Shown piece by piece: positions 7,318 through 16,069 of a DNA stretch of 64,000 nt (positions are counted from its first letter, which is position 1; the number at the start of each line of letters is the position of its first letter). Location: contig NZ_BAFZ01000089.1 in NCBI RefSeq assembly GCF_000308575.1, positions 124,001 to 188,000 on the forward strand, written 5' to 3'. The notes beneath the pieces are model-generated. The model made no database searches and was not told where the DNA came from. It saw nothing but the letters and a program-made list of their open reading frames with translations. The translations under genes were made by a program, and so were the position numbers. Source of the DNA: Nocardia exalbida NBRC 100660. Its GTDB lineage: Bacteria > Actinomycetota > Actinomycetes > Mycobacteriales > Mycobacteriaceae.

Positions 7318-7778
7318 GGGCCTCTGCCGACATTCAGGCAATCCTCGCGCACACGAGGGACGCGCTCGAAGTTCGCCTCTCTCGCACCACTGGCCGCGAT
7401 CGGAACCGTTCCACGCCGCCGATCAGGACGCGTCTGTGCCGCGCCAGCGGATGGCACCGCCCGCAGCCGCCAGCGACACCGCCGGGGGTTCACTCCACGT
7501 CCGTGGGCCACCCGGCACGCAGCACGGCGCACCCTTTGCGAATCGACCGTCTCGCCCACCGACGCCGACCCGCGACTCCTCCGCGCCCGTTCGCGCTCTC
7601 AACCCGATCACTTCGGCGACGAAGGAATAGACAAGATTCGTCCGATGTTTGCCGTGGGGCGCCGTTGGTCTGTGATGCCTTGGTTCGTGCCGCCTACCGG
7701 CTGGTTTCGAAAAGGTGTTTCCCCTGGACCAGGGGGGCCGCATAGTGTGTTCGGTAGGCGATCATGTGGAGGACCACC
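7318..7778. other. Non-coding stretch upstream of the MprF-like gene
   Basis: 461 bases without a supported gene. The last 60 bases hold a perfect palindrome (7721-7735), a TAGTGT -10-like box (7743-7748) and the ribosome site of a leader ORF. Confidence 0.5.
7721..7735. promoter_or_regulatory. Perfect 15-base palindrome, candidate operator
   Basis: CCCCTGG-A-CCAGGGG, seven bases before a TAGTGT -10-like hexamer. The position is where a repressor or a -35-replacing activator would bind for the leader ORF and MprF-like gene. Confidence 0.5.
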
Positions 7779-7838
7779 ATGGCGAAGCTGTCGTGGGTAA
7801 CGGAGCACGAGGGTAGGGCGGAGCTCGATCGTGCCTGA
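7779..7838 (+). CDS. 19-residue leader peptide ORF
   Basis: ATG to TGA encodes MAKLSWVTEHEGRAELDRA. GTGGAGGA lies just ahead of the ATG, a better ribosome site than that of the following large gene. Its stop codon (7836-7838) overlaps the GTG start of the MprF-like gene (7831) by eight bases, so translation of the leader would end on top of the downstream start. This is the arrangement of a translationally coupled or regulatory leader peptide. Too short to judge by family. Confidence 0.5.
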   Translation: MAKLSWVTEHEGRAELDRA

Positions 7839-9225
7839 CGGTCAGGGAACCTCCAGCTCGCGCACGCTGCGCGCCACCACGCTCGGCGGCTATCGGGCAG
7901 CCGCCTTCACCACCACCCCCGGCACGCGCGCCGCACTGATCACGATGGCGCTGCTGATCGCGGTGATCCTGGCCTACGAGTCGAACATGACCTCGCAAGA
8001 GGGCGCCGACCACGGCTGGTTCGTCGGGCTCGCGCTGTCCGGGGTGTTCGTCGCGCGCGGACTGCACCTGCGCAGGCCGATCACGCTTCCGCACGTCACC
8101 GCCGCGGTGCTGGTGCTGGCCGTCGCGCATCTCGCCTACCGCGCCGAGCATGCCGACGCCGGATTCGTCCTGCTGGCCGCCACCGGTTTCGTCGTGGTGC
8201 TGCCGCGCACCGGTAGACCGCAGCCAGGCGAGGTGTATCGGGTGGCCGAACTGGTCGGCCGCACCGAGGACGACCCGCTGGCTCCCTTCGCCCTGCACTC
8301 GTCCAAGTCCTATTTCTTCAACGCGTCCTCGACCGCCGCCATCGGCTACCGCACCCGCTTCGGCATCGCCGTCGTCGCGGGCGACCCGATCGGCGATCGC
8401 GCGGCATTCCCCGAACTGGTCGCGGCGTTCTCCGACTTCGCGGTCAACCATGGCTGGCGCGTCGCCGTGCTGGGCGCCGGCCCGGAACTGGCCGAGCTGT
8501 GGCAGGTGTGGGCACTCGAGCATCGTGGACTGCGCGCGGTGCCGATCGGCCGCGACGTGGCGATCGACGTGGAGGAGTTCAACCTCGTCGGACGCAAGTA
8601 CCGCAACCTGCGCCAAGCCGTGAGCCGCACCAGGAATTTCGGCGTCACCACCGAGGTGGTGTACGAGTCCGCCCTCCCCCCTGCGCGGCGCGAGGAATTG
8701 CTGGCCATCGTCGACGAATGGCGTCGCGGCAGGCAGACCCGTGGCTTCTCGATGATCCTGGACCATCTGCTCGACGGGCGGAATCCGAACATGCTGGTGG
8801 TCATCGCCAACGACGCGGACGGCAGTCCGGTCGGCTTCCAGCGCTACGGCATTTCCGGGCGCGGGCGGGAACTGAGCCTGGACGTCCCGTGGCGGCGCAA
8901 GGACGCGCCCAACGGCCTGGATGAACGCATGATCGTCGACTTGGTCGACTACGCCGCGGCGCATGACATCCAGCGGATCTCCCTGGCCTTCGCGCCGTTC
9001 CCGGAACTGTTCGCCGAAAAGGACAAATCGCGCACCGCCACCCTGTTCTATGTGCTGGCACACCTGGCCGATCCGCTGATCCGGCTGGAATCGCTCTACC
9101 GCTTCCTGCGGAAGTTCCACGCGCTGTCGCATGAGCGCTACGTCCTGGTCCGCTGGCGGGAGGTGGTGATCGCGGCCGCCGCCCTGCTCACCCTGGAGTT
9201 CGTCCCGCATCGCCGCGAGTACTGA
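7831..9225 (+). CDS. MprF-like DUF2156 membrane protein (phosphatidylglycerol lysyltransferase domain)
   Basis: 464 residues from a GTG. About four short hydrophobic segments lie between residues 30 and 130 (ALITMALLIAVILAY, WFVGLALSGVFVARG, AAVLVLAVAHLAY, FVLLAATGFVVVL). The rest is the GNAT-like DUF2156 domain: SSKSYFFN, GVAVVAGDPIGD-type strand, RYRNLRQAVSR-type region and a C-terminal FHALSHERYVLVRW. In MprF/LysX this domain moves an amino acid from tRNA to phosphatidylglycerol, giving resistance to cationic peptides. The large flippase half is missing, so the protein is a short DUF2156 type whose substrate is unproven. Confidence 0.82.
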   Translation: MPDGQGTSSSRTLRATTLGGYRAAAFTTTPGTRAALITMALLIAVILAYESNMTSQEGADHGWFVGLALSGVFVARGLHLRRPITLPHVTAAVLVLAVAHLAYRAEHADAGFVLLAATGFVVVLPRTGRPQPGEVYRVAELVGRTEDDPLAPFALHSSKSYFFNASSTAAIGYRTRFGIAVVAGDPIGDRAAFPELVAAFSDFAVNHGWRVAVLGAGPELAELWQVWALEHRGLRAVPIGRDVAIDVEEFNLVGRKYRNLRQAVSRTRNFGVTTEVVYESALPPARREELLAIVDEWRRGRQTRGFSMILDHLLDGRNPNMLVVIANDADGSPVGFQRYGISGRGRELSLDVPWRRKDAPNGLDERMIVDLVDYAAAHDIQRISLAFAPFPELFAEKDKSRTATLFYVLAHLADPLIRLESLYRFLRKFHALSHERYVLVRWREVVIAAAALLTLEFVPHRREY

Positions 9226-9259
9226 GCGGCGGCGCCCGACCGTGTCCCGAGGAGCCCGC

Positions 9260-10219
9260 GTGGAACTGACCCACAGCGACGTGAAGGCCGCCGCCCAACG
9301 GGTGAGCGGACTGGTCAGGCCGGTGGCGGTGGTGCAGGCCGACCAGGCGGGTGAACTGTGGTTCGCGCTGGAGTTCCTCCAGCACACCGGGAGCTTCAAG
9401 TCCCGCGGCGCGCTCAACTTCTTGCTCGCGCATCGCGAGAACGGCACGCTCCCACGGGTGGGCGTGACGATCGCCTCGGGCGGCAACGCCGGACTCGCCT
9501 GCGCGTGGGCAGCCCGCAGTCAGGGGATTCCGGCCACGGTGTTCCTGCCGGCCACCGCCCCGCGGGTCAAGGTGGACCGGCTCGACTCCTACGGCGCCGA
9601 CGTCCATCTGGTGGGGACGCAATACGCCGACGCGCTCGCGGCCAGTCGCGAATTCGCCGACACCACCGGCGCCCTGCTCTCCCACGCCTACGACCACCCG
9701 CTCATCGCCGCGGGCGCGGGCACGCTGATGACGGAGATCCGCGAGCGGATCCCGGATCTCGGGGCCGTCGTGGTCGCCGTGGGCGGCGGCGGGCTGTTCT
9801 CGGGTGTGGCCACCGCCGCCGATCACTACGGTGTCCGGACCGTCGCCGTGGAGCCCGCCCGTTGCCGCGCGCTGCATGCCGCGATCGCGGCCGGGAAGGT
9901 CGTCGACGTGGAGGTCGACTCGGTCGCCGCCGACTCGCTCGGCGCCCGGCGGGCCTCGGAACTGGCGCTGGCGGCCGCGCGGCACTACGACGTGGCGTCG
10001 GTGCTCGTGGAGGACGCCGCGATCGTCGCAGCGCGCCGCGAGCTGTGGGAGGAGCGCCGCATCGCCGTCGAGCACGGTGCGGCGACCGCCGTGGCGGCGA
10101 TCCTCGGCGACGAGCCCGCGTTCCGGCCGAGCCCGGGCCAACGCGTATGTGTGGTGCTGTGCGGAGCGAACACCGATCCGTCCGATCTGGCCGGTTCGGA
10201 CGGCCGCCACGCCGACTGA
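9260..10219 (+). CDS. PLP-dependent threonine/serine dehydratase family enzyme
   Basis: 319 residues from a GTG at 9260, which has GAGGAG five bases ahead (an in-frame GTG at 9242 has none). Fold type II PLP enzyme: the Schiff-base lysine is in GSFKSRGA (Lys47), the phosphate/substrate loop is SGGNAG, and the glycine-rich cofactor loop is VGGGGLFSG. The closing strand reads CVVLCGANTDP. Family members deaminate Thr/Ser or racemise Ser. The start lies 34 bases after the MprF-like gene on the same strand, so an operon is likely. Confidence 0.87.
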   Translation: MELTHSDVKAAAQRVSGLVRPVAVVQADQAGELWFALEFLQHTGSFKSRGALNFLLAHRENGTLPRVGVTIASGGNAGLACAWAARSQGIPATVFLPATAPRVKVDRLDSYGADVHLVGTQYADALAASREFADTTGALLSHAYDHPLIAAGAGTLMTEIRERIPDLGAVVVAVGGGGLFSGVATAADHYGVRTVAVEPARCRALHAAIAAGKVVDVEVDSVAADSLGARRASELALAAARHYDVASVLVEDAAIVAARRELWEERRIAVEHGAATAVAAILGDEPAFRPSPGQRVCVVLCGANTDPSDLAGSDGRHAD

Positions 10220-10303
10220 CGGCTCAGCGTCGTATTTCCGGCGAATCGGACGACACGGGGTTAGGCTCCCGCTGTCCTCTGCGATCCCGACGGAAGGCAC
10301 ACC

Positions 10304-10852
10304 ATGGCGCATACCTCACACATGGTCCCCATCGGCACAGCGCTACCCGACTTCTCGCTTCCCGACCTCGACCAGCGGATCTACTCCCGGGACGATTTCG
10401 CGGACGGCCCCGGACTGCTGGTCGTCTTCGCGTGTAACCACTGCCCCTACGTCAAGCACATCGAGGCGGCGCTCGGCGAACTGGTCGATTCCCTGCCGTC
10501 CATGCCCACCGTGGCGATCTGCACCAACGACGCGTCCGCCTACCCGGACGACGCACCGCTGCGGCTGCGCGACCAAGCGATCCGCGCGGGCTGGACCTTC
10601 CCCTATCTCGTCGACGAGCAGCAGCACGTGGGCCGGGCCTTTCGCGCCGCGTGCACTCCCGACTTCTTCCTCTACGACGCGAACCTCCGGCTCGCCTACC
10701 GCGGCGCCTTCGACGAATCGACGCCCGGAAACGGGAAGCCGCTGACCGGGAACGACTTGCGCACGGCCGTCGAAGCCGTGCTGGCGGGCGGGCCCGTCCC
10801 CGAACCGCACCGGCCGAGCATGGGTTGCTCGATCAAGTGGCGGGACGCCTGA
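10304..10852 (+). CDS. Thioredoxin-fold AhpC/TSA-type protein
   Basis: 182 residues from the ATG at 10304. The N-terminal PDFSLPDLDQ and the strand LLVVFACNHCPYVKHIEAALGELV place a Cys-Asn-His-Cys pair at residues 44 and 47 at the start of the active helix, the layout of the redoxin group with the NHCP-YVKHIE signature. The cis-Pro loop is ACTPDFFLYD, followed by AYRGAFD. The C-terminus ends CSIKWRD. Family members are thiol peroxidases or disulfide reductases of unclear substrate. The preceding dehydratase ends 84 bases upstream. Confidence 0.86.
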   Translation: MAHTSHMVPIGTALPDFSLPDLDQRIYSRDDFADGPGLLVVFACNHCPYVKHIEAALGELVDSLPSMPTVAICTNDASAYPDDAPLRLRDQAIRAGWTFPYLVDEQQHVGRAFRAACTPDFFLYDANLRLAYRGAFDESTPGNGKPLTGNDLRTAVEAVLAGGPVPEPHRPSMGCSIKWRDA

Positions 10853-11042
10853 GCATCTTCCCGCGTGCGCGGACCCGACGGATCGCACTGCGCCACGCCA
10901 GCTGCGGCACGGCGGCCGACAATCTGGCGAATTCTCCGAAGTTCCCCGGTTCCACCACGGTCCGGGCCCGCTGGGCGGTGGCGGCCAGCCGCACGGCGCG
11001 CGATGCTTTGCCAAAGAGAACCGTGCTGACGAACAGGCCGCG

Positions 11043-12011
11043 ATGAGGGACACTGTTCGGCGACACCGGGGATCGAAAGGGGTGGGGACATTGGCGACGA
11101 TCGTCCTTGTACACGGCATCGCGCAGGAACAGGAGTCGGCCGACACCTTGGAGGCGCGCTGGTTGCCCGGACTCGCGGGCGGCGTCCGCAACCACGGCGC
11201 CCCGGAGCTGGCGGACCGCTTGTGGCGCAACGGTTCTCCCGGCGACTTGTCGACCCGGATGGCCTTCTACGGCAATCGTTTCCTCGTCGAGGGCGCGCAG
11301 GGCGCGGGGATCGAACCCGACGACGCCCAGCTCGACCTGATGGAACAGCTCGCCGCCGAGTGGCTGGCGACGGCCGCCGCGCACGCGGGCGACGAGCGTG
11401 ATCGGGCGACGGCCCGTCGCCTCGGCACTCCCCCGCCGCCGGACGCGGTGGCGCAGGGAGCGCAGGCGAGACTGCGGCCCGCGCTCAACGCGCTGATGCG
11501 GTTGCGCTGGTTCGCGCCGTTCGGTTTCGGATTGGCGCAGAAGTTCGTCATCCGCGCCCTGTCCCAGGTCGCCCGGTATTTCACCGACGACGACGTGCGG
11601 GAATACGCCCAGCAGCAAGTGCTCGACCAGGTCGGTCCCGACACCCGCCTGGTCGTCGCGCACTCGCTGGGCAGCGTGGTGGCCTACGAGGCGCTGCACC
11701 GCACCGGCCATCCGGTGACCCTGCTGACCATGGGCTCGCCGCTCGGGTTGCGCTCGGTCGTGTACGACCGGCTGCGCCCCCAGCCGAGCACCGTGCCGAA
11801 ATCGGTGACGGAATGGCACAACTTGGTCGACGAGGACGACCTCGTGGCGGCACACCTCGACCTCACTTCGTTCTTTCCGCCGTACCCCGGCAGCGGCGTC
11901 ATCCCGGTCACCGAACAGCATTTCGACAACGGCGCGTCGCCACACGACTCGACCAGCTATCTCATCAAAGCCGTCACGGGGGGCATCGTCGCGAAAGCGC
12001 TGGGGCACTAG
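11043..12011 (+). CDS. Alpha/beta hydrolase of unknown substrate
   Basis: Up to 322 residues. The oxyanion strand IVLVHGIAQE sits near 20-28, and the nucleophile elbow is VVAHSLGSVVAYEAL (Ser208 by the longest start). The region TWHNLVDEDDLVA-type acid loop and a late His (TEQHFDNG) complete a plausible triad. No signal peptide or membrane segment, so it is cytoplasmic. The start is uncertain: ATG at 11043, GTG at 11082 or TTG at 11091 (after GTGGGGA) all fit; the conserved part begins at LATIVLVHG. No operon partner is evident. Confidence 0.8.
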   Translation: MRDTVRRHRGSKGVGTLATIVLVHGIAQEQESADTLEARWLPGLAGGVRNHGAPELADRLWRNGSPGDLSTRMAFYGNRFLVEGAQGAGIEPDDAQLDLMEQLAAEWLATAAAHAGDERDRATARRLGTPPPPDAVAQGAQARLRPALNALMRLRWFAPFGFGLAQKFVIRALSQVARYFTDDDVREYAQQQVLDQVGPDTRLVVAHSLGSVVAYEALHRTGHPVTLLTMGSPLGLRSVVYDRLRPQPSTVPKSVTEWHNLVDEDDLVAAHLDLTSFFPPYPGSGVIPVTEQHFDNGASPHDSTSYLIKAVTGGIVAKALGH

Positions 12012-12049
12012 GGATTCACCACGACGGGCCGACCGGACGGCGACGACGC

Positions 12050-12664
12050 CTACTGAACGCCCTGCGACAGATGGGCTTTCGCGTCGTCGTAGGACGCGGT
12101 GGACGCGGCCTCGTCGCGGGTGTAGACCAGATGCAGCACGCCGGTGGGGAAGGTCTCCGAGGACAGCAGGCGCAGCGGGACCGTGGCCGCGCCGTCCTGG
12201 AACAGGCGATCGCCCTTCCCGACCGCGATCGGGTGCACCAGCAGGTGCAACTCGTCGAGCAGACCGGCGGCCAGGAGCTGACGGACCACCGAGACCGAGC
12301 CGCTCATGCCGATGTCACCGCCGGGCTCGTTCTTCAGCGCCGTCACCGCGTCGATCAGATCGCCGTCGATCACTTCGGAGTTGCGCCAGGTGAAGTCGAG
12401 ATCCTGCCGGGTAACCACGATCTTGCGCGCGTCGCCCAATTTCTTCGCGAACGCCGCGTCCGGGCCGCCCGCCGCTTCGCGCTCCGGCCACGCGCCCGCG
12501 AAACTGTCGTAGGTCTTGCGGCCGAGCAACAGGGTGTCGGCGGCGCCGAGCTGGGCGTCGACCGCCGCGCCCATGGCGTCGTCGAAGTAGGGGAAGTGCC
12601 AGTCCTGCGGGTCCTCGATGACGCCGTCGAGGGCGATGAACAGGCCGGCGGTGATTTTCCTCAT
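12050..12664 (-). CDS. RibD C-terminal/dihydrofolate reductase-like protein
   Basis: 204 residues from the ATG at 12664, with AGGAG nine bases before it. The N-terminal MRKITAGLFIALDGVIEDP and the stretch DTLLLGRKTYDSFAGAWP match the RibD_C reductase fold, as do the middle GDIGMSGSVSVVRQLL and the C-terminal LLVHPIAVGKGDRLF. Proteins of this family bind NADPH; true RibD reduces a pyrimidine in riboflavin synthesis, but the many stand-alone actinobacterial copies have unknown roles. It lies 107 bases after a GlxA-type regulator on the same strand. Confidence 0.9.
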   Translation of the reverse strand: MRKITAGLFIALDGVIEDPQDWHFPYFDDAMGAAVDAQLGAADTLLLGRKTYDSFAGAWPEREAAGGPDAAFAKKLGDARKIVVTRQDLDFTWRNSEVIDGDLIDAVTALKNEPGGDIGMSGSVSVVRQLLAAGLLDELHLLVHPIAVGKGDRLFQDGAATVPLRLLSSETFPTGVLHLVYTRDEAASTASYDDAKAHLSQGVQ

Positions 12665-12770
12665 GTGCGTTGCTCCTGGATCGGTGTTGCGATGTCGCTT
12701 GATCCGACGGGACGACGCGCGAGAACTCATCGGTCGGCGCGGCCGCCGTCGCGGCGCCCCGTCCGGCACG

Positions 12771-13733
12771 CTAGCCGGACAGGTTCGCATCGGAGCCGTG
12801 AAATGCCGCGCGATAGTTGTGCGGACTCGTGCCGACCACCCGCTTGAAGCGGTCGCGGAACGCGGTGGGCGAGCCGAAGCCGACCTGGCCCGCGATCCGA
12901 TCGACCGGATGGCTGGTGGCTTCGAGCAGATGCTGGGCTTGCCGGATTCGCGCGCGCAGCAGCCACTGAAGGGGCGTGGTCCCGGTGTGCTCGCGGAACC
13001 GCCGGTTGAGCGTGCGGGTGCTCATCCCGGCCTGGGCGGCGATGTCGTCGAGGGTGAGATCCCGCGCGGAGTTGTCCTGGATCCACCGCAGCACCGGCTC
13101 CAGCGCCGAGCCGCGCGGCGTCGGCGGCTGGTCGTGCACGATGAACTGCGCCTGCCCCCCTTCCCGCTCCAGCGGGACGACCGACTTCCTGGCCGCGTCG
13201 GCCGCGACCGCCGAGCCGTAGTCCCGGCGGATCATGTGCAGGCACAGATCGATTCCGGCCGCGGCGCCCGCCGAGGTGAGCAGCGAGCCGTTGTCCACGT
13301 ACAGCACGTCGGGGTCCACGTCGATGTCCGGGTAGCGGGCCGCGAGGTCCGCGGCGGCGAGCCAGTGCGTGGTCGCGCGGTGCCCGTCCAGCAATCCGGT
13401 CGCCGCCAGGATGAAGGCGCCGGAGCAGATCGACGCGAGACGGGTGCCCGCGGCCGCGGCGCGGCGCAGCGCCTCGAGCACCTCGTCCGGCACCGGAAGG
13501 GCCGGGTCGGCGCAGCCGGGCAGCACGATCGTGTCGGCTTCGCCCAGCGCGTCGAGCCCGCGCGGGGCTCGCATCGTGAACGGCCCCGCGTCGACCGTCG
13601 GGGTGCCCGCGCAGACCAGCACGCGATAGGCGGGCCTGCCATCGGGGAGACAGGTGCGCCCGAACACTTCCACCGGCGTGGCCAGATCGAACGCGATCAC
13701 CTGGTCCAGCGCGAGGACTGCCACGGTGTGCAT
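12771..13733 (-). CDS. GlxA-type AraC regulator with DJ-1/PfpI domain
   Basis: 320 residues from the ATG at 13733. Residues 1-175 are a DJ-1/PfpI-like domain (AVLALDQVIAFDLATPVEVF, then the nucleophile-elbow-like ASICSGAFILAATGLLDGHRATTHW with Cys). Residues 210-310 are the AraC DNA-binding domain (LTLDDIAAQAGMSTRTLNRRFREHTGTTPLQWLLRARI and a second HTH ending FRDRFKRVVGTSPHNYRAAF). These regulators often control amidase, dehydrogenase or reductase genes; the RibD-like gene directly downstream is a candidate target. Divergent from the membrane protein gene at 13886. Confidence 0.93.
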   Translation of the reverse strand: MHTVAVLALDQVIAFDLATPVEVFGRTCLPDGRPAYRVLVCAGTPTVDAGPFTMRAPRGLDALGEADTIVLPGCADPALPVPDEVLEALRRAAAAGTRLASICSGAFILAATGLLDGHRATTHWLAAADLAARYPDIDVDPDVLYVDNGSLLTSAGAAAGIDLCLHMIRRDYGSAVAADAARKSVVPLEREGGQAQFIVHDQPPTPRGSALEPVLRWIQDNSARDLTLDDIAAQAGMSTRTLNRRFREHTGTTPLQWLLRARIRQAQHLLEATSHPVDRIAGQVGFGSPTAFRDRFKRVVGTSPHNYRAAFHGSDANLSG

Positions 13734-13885
13734 GGCGATAGTTTAGGCATCCGGCTGTTTTCAGCCAATGCGCCGAAATGGCCTCTGCCGAATATCCGCA
13801 TTTCACCGCCCTTGGCGAGAATCGAGCGATATATGGCACTTTCGCCAATTTCGCCCGCGTCAGATCCTGGCTAGTGTCGACCGCC

Positions 13886-14341
13886 GTGACGAAGTTCCTG
13901 CTCTCGGTCCACGTGCTCGCCGTGATCATCGCCGTCGGCCCGGTGACGGTGGCGGCCAGCATGTTTCCCGCCACCACCCGCCGCGCCCTCGCCGCCACCG
14001 CGACCGGGCACGACCCGGCCGTCCTCGGCACGCTGCATCGCATCTGCCGCGTCTATGCCCTGCTCGGCGTGGCGGTCCCGGCCTTCGGTGTGCTCACCGC
14101 GCTCGCTCTGGGCGTGCTCGGCGACACCTGGCTGGTGGTGTCGATCGGATTGACCGCGGCCGCGGCGGGCGTGCTCGCATTGCTCGTGCTGCCCGGGCAG
14201 CAGAAGGTCCTCGCCGACCTCGTCGGCACCACTCCGGCGCTGATCCGCCGTCTCGCCATGGACACGGGCGTGTTCAACCTGCTGTGGGCGGCGGTCACCG
14301 TTCTGATGATCGTGCGGCCGGGCTCGACGACCGGCGTATGA
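13886..14341 (+). CDS. Four-helix DUF2269-like membrane protein
   Basis: 151 residues from a GTG at 13886 (another GTG at 13874 is equally possible; neither has a good ribosome site). Four hydrophobic helices: FLLSVHVLAVIIAVGPVTVAA, VYALLGVAVPAFGVLTALALG, TWLVVSIGLTAAAAGVLALLVL and a last one ending FNLLWAAVTVLMIV. The first helix carries the conserved His of the family (SVHVLA). Function is not known; relatives are annotated as DUF2269 integral membrane proteins. The AT-richer 140-base spacer shared with the GlxA-type gene likely holds both promoters. Confidence 0.7.
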   Translation: MTKFLLSVHVLAVIIAVGPVTVAASMFPATTRRALAATATGHDPAVLGTLHRICRVYALLGVAVPAFGVLTALALGVLGDTWLVVSIGLTAAAAGVLALLVLPGQQKVLADLVGTTPALIRRLAMDTGVFNLLWAAVTVLMIVRPGSTTGV

Positions 14342-14344
14342 CGC

Positions 14345-15256
14345 TCAGTCGGGCAGGTAGCGGACCGCCATCGAGACGTCGCGAACGATCATGATGGGGC
14401 ACGCCACCGACAGCAGCAGTGCCTGACTGGTCGAACCGAACAGCATGCCGGCGAACCCGCCTCGACCGCGGCTGCCCACCACGAGCAACTGGGCCTGCCC
14501 GGAACGTTCCAGCAGGCAGCGCTCGGGCCGGTCGGTCACGATCTCGCGGCGGATCTCGACATCGGGAAAACGCTCCTGCCACCCGGCGAGGCTTTCCGCC
14601 AGCACGATCTGCTTCTCGGTATCCACCGCGAGTTCGGCGCTCACCGACGGCAGTTCGACGCCCGTCCACACATGCAGGGCCAGCAGGGGAACACCCCGCG
14701 CCGAAGCCTCGTGCAGCGCCGCTTCGATAGCGGGTTCGCTGATCTCGGTGCCGTCTACGCCGACGACGATCAGCTTCTCCCTGGCTTCCGCGGTGAGCGG
14801 GGCGCCCTCCCGGACCACGACCACCGGGCAGCGCGCCCGTCGCGCCAGCGCCGCGCTGACCGATCCCAGCAGAGCACGCTGTACGGTCCCGCGACCGCGG
14901 GTGCCGACCACCATCATCCGCGCTGCGCCGGTGCGGTCGAGCAGCGCCGGACCGACCGGCTCGTGCACCAGCTCGGTGCTGATCTCGATGTCGTGCAGCG
15001 CACGGACCGCGATGCGCGCCTCCTCGGCCGCGGTGTCCAGCACCCAGCGACCGTGCCCCTCCAATCGGGCGTAGTCGGTGCTGGTGAGCGGTTCGGTGAC
15101 ACCGGGCCCGTAGTCGGCGACCGGATCCACCACGTGCGCCAGACGCAGCGGCGCCCGATGCTGCGCGGCGGCCTGCGCTCCCCACGCGACCGCCACCGCC
15201 GACCCGGCGGACCCGTCCACACCGACGATGATCGGCCCGTTGCTTCGCATGCTCAT
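14345..15256 (-). CDS. Universal stress protein, two tandem USP domains
   Basis: 303 residues. Domain 1 (about 6-150) opens IIVGVDGSAGSAVAVAWGA and has the ATP-binding loop VVGTRGRGTVQRALLGSVS. Domain 2 (155-300) opens LIVVGVDGTEISEPAIEAAL and has VVGSRGRGGFAGMLFGSTSQALL. Both keep the G-x2-G-x9-G-S/T pattern, so ATP binding is likely. Tandem USPs of this kind respond to hypoxia and dormancy in mycobacteria. Two start codons, at 15256 and 15250, share the GAAGGA site; 15250 has the better spacing. Convergent with the membrane protein gene, ends only three bases apart. Confidence 0.93.
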   Translation of the reverse strand: MSMRSNGPIIVGVDGSAGSAVAVAWGAQAAAQHRAPLRLAHVVDPVADYGPGVTEPLTSTDYARLEGHGRWVLDTAAEEARIAVRALHDIEISTELVHEPVGPALLDRTGAARMMVVGTRGRGTVQRALLGSVSAALARRARCPVVVVREGAPLTAEAREKLIVVGVDGTEISEPAIEAALHEASARGVPLLALHVWTGVELPSVSAELAVDTEKQIVLAESLAGWQERFPDVEIRREIVTDRPERCLLERSGQAQLLVVGSRGRGGFAGMLFGSTSQALLLSVACPIMIVRDVSMAVRYLPD

Positions 15257-15317
15257 TTCCTTCCCGCCGAAGAGATCGAGCTCGGATCGCCGATCACCGA
15301 TGCGGCGGACGTCGCCG

Positions 15318-15716
15318 TCAACCGCCGCGGACGACGCAGGCGTAGCCCAGGTGGATGCCTTCGCCGACCGGGAGGTCGATGCTCGCCACATAGGGCGCGT
15401 CCGGCTCCTGCACGGCACTGACGGTGTGCGGTCCCTGCGTGGCGGGCACCCAGTCGATCAGCGCGACGCCGCCGGAAGGCCGGACCACACCGAACGGAAT
15501 GCCGTTGTCGTAGAACACCACCGGTGCGACGACGTCGGTCACGGTGGCTCGCGCGGTATAGGTGCAGCCCGTCCCGTAATTGGTCACCAACCCGAAATTG
15601 AGGCCGGGATACATCCCGACCTGGGTCACCGTGGCCCCGGCCGAGGGCGGGTCGGCCATCGTGACCGCCGCGAGGGCTCCGAGCGCCGCCGCTGTCGCAC
15701 CGATTCGTCTTCGCAT
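15318..15716 (-). CDS. Small secreted protein, unknown function
   Basis: 132 residues. N-terminal signal peptide with a double-Arg start, an Ala-rich core and a likely cleavage after SAGA near 28. The mature part has two conserved-looking cysteines (GCTYTARATV, YACVVRGG) and beta-rich Ig-like sequence (VVAPVVFYDNGIPFGVVRPSGGVALIDWVPATQGPHTVSAVQ). Similar short exported Ig-like proteins are frequent in Nocardia and relatives without known function. The start codon is the ATG at 15716. It lies upstream of the universal stress gene on the same strand, 61 bases apart. Confidence 0.75.
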   Translation of the reverse strand: MRRRIGATAAALGALAAVTMADPPSAGATVTQVGMYPGLNFGLVTNYGTGCTYTARATVTDVVAPVVFYDNGIPFGVVRPSGGVALIDWVPATQGPHTVSAVQEPDAPYVASIDLPVGEGIHLGYACVVRGG

Positions 15717-16069
15717 TCGGGTGGTCCTATCGGTCGTGAGTCGCTCCTCGTCGAACGGACGCCGGCCGCGCGCACCGACGCGATTACTAGATCCTCACTC
15801 CGGCACGGCTTCGACGGGGTGCGAACCGCGGAATTCGGCTCGCACCGGCGCACCGAGAGCCGTCGGCGCGTGTGCTCCTCGGTTGCCCGCTCGGACGGGT
15901 CCGTTCCGTCGGGTCCGACGCGACGCGACAACGACCGCACCACGGCCGCTGCCCTCACCGGCGGCGTGCGGCAGGCTCGGCGACGGGATCTCGTGCCGCC
16001 CGACGATCGTGTCGTCCCCTCGTGGTTGTGTGTCCGAGGGTCTTCCCGTGGAGCGACGGAGGTGCTGGT
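15717..16069. other. Non-coding stretch before the EamA transporter
   Basis: 353 bases. No frame has a family-like product. The final bases hold the CGGAGG ribosome site of the gene starting at 16070; the promoter for the secreted-protein gene must also be here. No repeats stand out. Confidence 0.5.

Noticed and set aside
7762..9486. Minus-strand frame of 574 codons over the MprF-like gene
   Set aside because: Composition-driven antisense frame with low-complexity Arg/Gln/Gly sequence; sense strand has a recognised protein.
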